A stretch of 55,228 nt of DNA, taken from assembly GCA_003559735.1 (NCBI GenBank), contig PWKN01000237.1, positions 1 to 55,228 of the forward strand, in the 5' to 3' direction. Source of the DNA: Bacteroidales bacterium (GTDB lineage: Bacteria > Bacteroidota > Bacteroidia > Bacteroidales > UBA7960). The notes under the pieces are model-generated. The model was not told the origin of the DNA, searched no databases, and saw only the letters and a program-made list of their open reading frames with translations. A program made the position numbers and the translations under genes. Below, in pieces: positions 53,601 through 55,228 of the stretch; positions within the stretch are counted from its first letter, which is position 1, and each line of letters begins with the position of its first letter.

Positions 53601-55228
53601 TCACAACCTGTTTCTGCATCATAAGAAGCAGCCCAAGCAATGTAATTACCTGGTTCAGTGCCTGTTGGTTTGCTGCTTGTTTCGCTGCCATCTTCAGAAA
53701 TGTACCATATGACAGAATAGGGCCCTTCAACAATTGCGTCTGCCTGGTGTTCTTCTCCGTTGTAGCAAACGCTGACATCCTGGGCCATTGGTGCTGGTGG
53801 CTCATCCAGTATCTTTAACTCAACCCTTACACGTTCTGAGCTTTCACAACCAATCTCATTGATAACTGAAGCAGCCCAGGCATAATAGGTTCCGGGTTCA
53901 CTGGCTTTGGGTTGTTCTCCAGGTTCATCACCTGTTTCATTTGCGTACCAGGCAACGGAGCACCCTTCCTCAACGCTCGCAGTTGCAGTATGCTCTTCCC
54001 CATTGTAACATACCAAAACATGTTCTGCTACGGGGATTGCTGGTTGTTCTAATATTTCAAGCGTCACCATGACCCGTTCATCACTTTCACATAAGGTTTC
54101 ATTGTTGACAGCTGCAGCCCATGCAGTATATGTTCCCGGATTTACTCCTGCTGGTTGTTCACCTGGTTCGTTTCCATCTTCTGTGGCATACCATACAATT
54201 GAATACCCTTCATTCACTTTGGCAGTGGCTGTATGTTCTTCTCCGTCAAAGCAGATTGTTTTGTTTTGTGCTTCAGGTGCCTGGGGGAGATCAAATATTT
54301 CCAGTGTGACCTTTACGCGGTCAGGGTTTTCACACCCTGTTTCTGCATCAAATGCTGCTGCCCATGCGGTATAAGTCCCCGGTTCAGCACCGCTTGGTGG
54401 TTCAGCCAGTTCATCCCCCTCTTCATACTGGTACCAGATAATCATAAAATCATCCTCAACACTTGCAGTGGCTGTATGTTCTTTGCCATCGTAACAAATA
54501 CTTGTATTGTGCACCACTGGAAGCGGCGGATCTGCAACGACCTCCAGTATCACTTCAACACGGCCGTCACTTATGCATCCGGAATGATCGTCAATGGATG
54601 CCGCCCATGCCGAATAGATACCTGGATTTATGCCTGTAGGAGGATTCGTTATATCGCCACCGTCTTCTTCTGTGTACCAAATAATCGAGACGCCATCATC
54701 AGCAATGGCTGACGCGCTGTGTTGTGCTCCGTCATAGCAAACCTTTTTGTTTTCGGCCAACGGGGGCTCAGGAAGGTCAGATATCACCAGTGTTACTTGT
54801 ACACGTTCACTGCTTTCGCAACCCCCATCATCAACCGAAGCAGCCCATGCAGTATAAGTTCCCGGCAAGGTGCCTCCTGGTTGTCCACCCAGCTCGCTCC
54901 CTTCCTGCGACAGGTACCAGATAATTGATAGTCCATCTTCTGCAACAGCATGGGCCGTATGTTCTTCTCCATCATAACAGACAATCGTGTCATGGGCCAC
55001 AGGCAGGGGAGGCTCTTCGTATATTTCGAGTGTCACTTTGGCGCGATTGCTGCTTTCGCACAAGGTGTTCAAGTCTGTTGTTGCTGCCCATGCGGTATAG
55101 ATGCCGGGATCAGATCCACGGGGCTTTTCTGCTGGTTCGGTTCCATCTTCAGTGGTATACCATACGACAGAAAACCCTTCCTCTGTAGTCGCTGTTGCTT
55201 CATGTTCCTGCCCATCATAACAAACACT
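47696..55228 (-). CDS. Giant repeat adhesin with Ig-like and DUF11 domains and type B T9SS tail (5' end outside window)
   Basis: The frame is open to the window edge, so 2510 residues are visible and the start lies beyond. From the edge there are one partial and ten complete Ig-like repeats of about 80 residues (CYDGEEHTATA ... WYATEDG ... GTYTAWAAS ... GCESSERVxVTLEI, two cysteines each, resembling Ig_7). A single Ig-like domain follows (VGGPVIELTGAHPQGGIYEGPGV), then seven DUF11 repeats of about 107 residues (SVTKTANTNQYS), a linker domain (NVLDNDLL), five longer DUF11 repeats of about 122 residues (ADLLLTKTTDKDTVYAGE) and the gliding-motility-type C-terminal domain (FIPEGFSPDGDGINDYFVI ... 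GTYYYILDLG). It should be exported by T9SS as a surface adhesin with the PorP/SprF protein encoded 19 bp downstream. Three neighbouring DUF11 repeats are nearly identical at the DNA level. Confidence 0.93.
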   Translation of the reverse strand, partial: SVCYDGQEHEATATTEEGFSVVWYTTEDGTEPAEKPRGSDPGIYTAWAATTDLNTLCESSNRAKVTLEIYEEPPLPVAHDTIVCYDGEEHTAHAVAEDGLSIIWYLSQEGSELGGQPGGTLPGTYTAWAASVDDGGCESSERVQVTLVISDLPEPPLAENKKVCYDGAQHSASAIADDGVSIIWYTEEDGGDITNPPTGINPGIYSAWAASIDDHSGCISDGRVEVILEVVADPPLPVVHNTSICYDGKEHTATASVEDDFMIIWYQYEEGDELAEPPSGAEPGTYTAWAAAFDAETGCENPDRVKVTLEIFDLPQAPEAQNKTICFDGEEHTATAKVNEGYSIVWYATEDGNEPGEQPAGVNPGTYTAWAAAVNNETLCESDERVMVTLEILEQPAIPVAEHVLVCYNGEEHTATASVEEGCSVAWYANETGDEPGEQPKASEPGTYYAWAASVINEIGCESSERVRVELKILDEPPAPMAQDVSVCYNGEEHQADAIVEGPYSVIWYISEDGSETSSKPTGTEPGNYIAWAASYDAETGCEGTIRVKVTLEIYEEPPIPMAHNLSTCYDGEEHTATASTEGGLYIIWYATEDGSEPGEQPAGVNPGTYTAWAASSDGTGCESSNRVEVTLEIYEDPPVPEANNVQACFDGREHIASASVDEGYTIQWYASAQGNETGDQPKGTEAGTYEAWAAAVDGNTGCISTERVQVILEILPAPPPPTAYNTEICYDGEEHTATAVCEQGFDLVWYADQSGDEPGEQPVASKPGIYRAWAASEDPYTGCESAERTRVTLIIYELEAPMAKDLTVCYDKEEHSANAIAENGLSVIWYSSEHGEQLAGQPRASEPGEYTAWAASIDEEGCESKQRTLVTLKILQPPAVGCPDDIETNVGGPVIELTGAHPQGGIYEGPGVSNNSFYPMTAGTGTHEITYTYTDENGCISYCSFLIIVNEVPAAIHVTKSADRQTYSAVGETITYEIEVTNAGTVTLANIVVTDDLTGDLWVIEQLEKGASETLFATYQITQEDIDRGYVSNIAAVKGTDPDGETIDDEDDEIVTAELIAELSVTKTANTNQYSASGEVITYTITVENTGNVIVSDIVVTDPLTGLNQTIDSLVPEATREFVETYTITQQDVDNGSLTNTANANGFDPLNNETGDQDQVTITATVNARLSVTKTANTNQYSEAGEVITYTITVENTGNVIVSDIVVTDPLTGLDHTIESLVPEASREFVETYTVTQQDVDNGSLTNTANAKGFDPFNNETGDQDQVTITATGSARLSVTKTANTNQYSASGEVITYTITVENTGNVVVSDILVTDPLTGLNQTIDSLVPEATREFVETYTVTQQDVDNGSLTNTANAKGFDPLNNETGDQDQVTITAAVSARLSVTKTANTATYANIGQVIRYTIWVRNTGNVTITNIQVEDPLTGLNHTIQSLPAGGAQQVQTTLTITQAHINALRITNVAKATGQAPDGTPVEDTGTVTITADLKPDFTLTKSANTENYSFSGEVVIYSIRVRNTGNVALHNITVNDPLINLNESIATLEPNNTALFTGNYVVTQQDINIGSIRNTVTATTSFDGQQLLRREELIIEALQEPDVEMIFTADRDTYSVTGEIVVFSVEVINTGNIDLVDIRLHDELSGFNASINRLSPDEENSFHFQYTITQEDLFAGSIENTVNLIAEPVSGGVLSDRQSIQIDAMFNELIANDVDAAEQPVNGFTGGVAVENVLDNDLLNQQPIGLSDVIISLAEPPSSQNIELNTTTGEVIVKPFTPGGYYDLEYRICETKNIANCDNAVVELAVEAYADLLLTKTTDKDTVYAGETLTYTITVENLGPSDAHHVVVKDSLPDGLQLINIQSTEGAWDEPRWTIDLLETGQRERITLTTRVNSNVPGGSILSNIAFAESETNNPDTGNQADTTTTFVKTKADVALRKTANQDTVVAGTELIYTIIVKNFGPSDAQRVIITDTLPNELQLLETQVSAGIWNEPHWHIDYLEAGQQDSILFVSVVDPGIPDHTIIINRAMAESKTEDDNDANNLDDTNTLVTTEADLGLTVLHEKDTVVAGEYMVYTVNMYNGGPSDAKNPILELDFSETVDHTTYSFNDGDSWLECADKVELETIPAGDTLGVLMKSRVSSSVKKNIIHRSSVFSETHDPDESNNSVTREIAVITIADMEITKTVSDSLPIAGLDFDYYITVTNKGPSDAEHVKVTGKFSDILELKSFNIQYKSEGHKEFEWGFPKLQATDSIFLSVQAGIPSSIPQNTIIESTVGVSSITEDPIEQNNTATQQVVVQTLADLEITKYASEFSVAGGNMVDYIIRLTNYGPSYAREIIVVDELPEGLSFVDASNSGHYIEYDHSVIWTLDDLADGAFIELAATLRVGRELAGGTILTNRVLVNSFTDDPDHSNRQASADVEVDPAYELFIPEGFSPDGDGINDYFVIGGLEDLYPNNAIKIFTRWGTLVYEADPYNNRWDGTDIHGRLLPRGTYYYILDLGRGNEPIRGFIYLAR
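51068..52030 (-). repeat. Three tandem 321-bp repeats inside the adhesin gene
   Basis: Units at 51068-51388, 51389-51709 and 51710-52030 encode 107 residues each (DUF11 repeats 2-4) and keep frame. By eye the outer two units differ at about a dozen positions, mostly silent. The middle unit shares distinctive differences from both (for example SEAGE, LDHTIESL, EASREF). The next repeats on either side are clearly diverged. Confidence 0.85.
52840..55228 (-). repeat. Tandem Ig-like repeats with two cysteines each in the adhesin gene
   Basis: Ten complete units and one partial unit of about 80 codons start at each CYDGEEH-like motif and end before the next. They are diverged in DNA but share spacing, a WY pair, GTYTAWAA and GCES. 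The two cysteines (CYDG and GCES) could form one disulfide per domain. The unit nearest the DUF11 region ends at about 52600, before a different Ig-like domain. Confidence 0.8.

Overview
The window is a chromosomal stretch from a member of the Bacteroidota, most likely class Bacteroidia (Bacteroidales/Marinilabiliales-like). The evidence is a SusC/SusD pair, type IX secretion (T9SS) sorting tails of types A and B, a PorP/SprF protein, many TonB-linked receptors, DUF4249, and promoters of the Bacteroidota type (TTTG - about 20 nt - TAnnTTTG). There are no RNA genes, CRISPR arrays or intact insertion sequences that I can see. Species cannot be named from the sequence alone.

Layout. 1-2.2 kb: a repeat copy, a terminator, an NtrC-like response regulator that has lost the sigma-54 contact loop, and a small secreted protein. 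2.2-8.2 kb: housekeeping genes, with rluD, a T9SS cargo protein and a PASTA protein on the minus strand facing ddl on the plus strand, then rdgB. 8.2-10.2 kb: a biotin carrier and a carboxyltransferase subunit of an acyl-CoA carboxylase/decarboxylase, without a biotin carboxylase beside them. 10.4-25.5 kb: an envelope/secretion region with a Lys-C-like secreted protease, three related proteins that combine macroglobulin-like and barrel-less TonB-plug domains, and a four-gene operon of TonB receptor, DUF4249 lipoprotein, short plug-like protein and an unknown secreted protein. 25.9-32.4 kb: a SusC/SusD pair with a clear promoter and terminator, then an orphan SusD-like lipoprotein. 32.7-36 kb: a secreted HExxHxxGxxH metalloprotease. 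36.1-41.5 kb: a degenerate histidine-kinase/receiver protein with an elaborate upstream region, pgk, an omega-amidase-like nitrilase and parE. 41.7-47.7 kb: an outer-membrane beta-barrel receptor, a conserved protein of unknown function, rfbD and a PorP/SprF protein. 47.7 kb to the end: the 3' part of a giant adhesin (at least 2510 residues visible) made of tandem Ig-like and DUF11 repeats with a type B T9SS tail.

How the parts fit. Four proteins carry T9SS tails, and the giant one is followed 19 bp downstream by its PorP/SprF partner, so this cell exports proteases and a large surface adhesin by T9SS. Secreted endopeptidases, a SusCD pair and several TonB receptors suggest growth on proteins or peptides, but the substrate is inferred.

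The observations I consider most worth following are: (i) a MITE-like dispersed repeat of about 148 bp with roughly 20-bp terminal inverted repeats, present in four full or partial copies; (ii) a 33-34 bp element at two distant loci in which a CATGAA-TTCATG palindrome abuts a promoter -7 box; (iii) twin TTTTGWCAAAA sites 20 bp apart plus a leader hairpin upstream of the degenerate kinase-receiver gene; (iv) three macroglobulin/plug proteins without a barrel, two of them next to a protease gene or in a TonB operon; (v) near-identical 321-bp repeats in an A-B-A pattern inside the adhesin gene. I did not find a clearly new defence or metabolic system.
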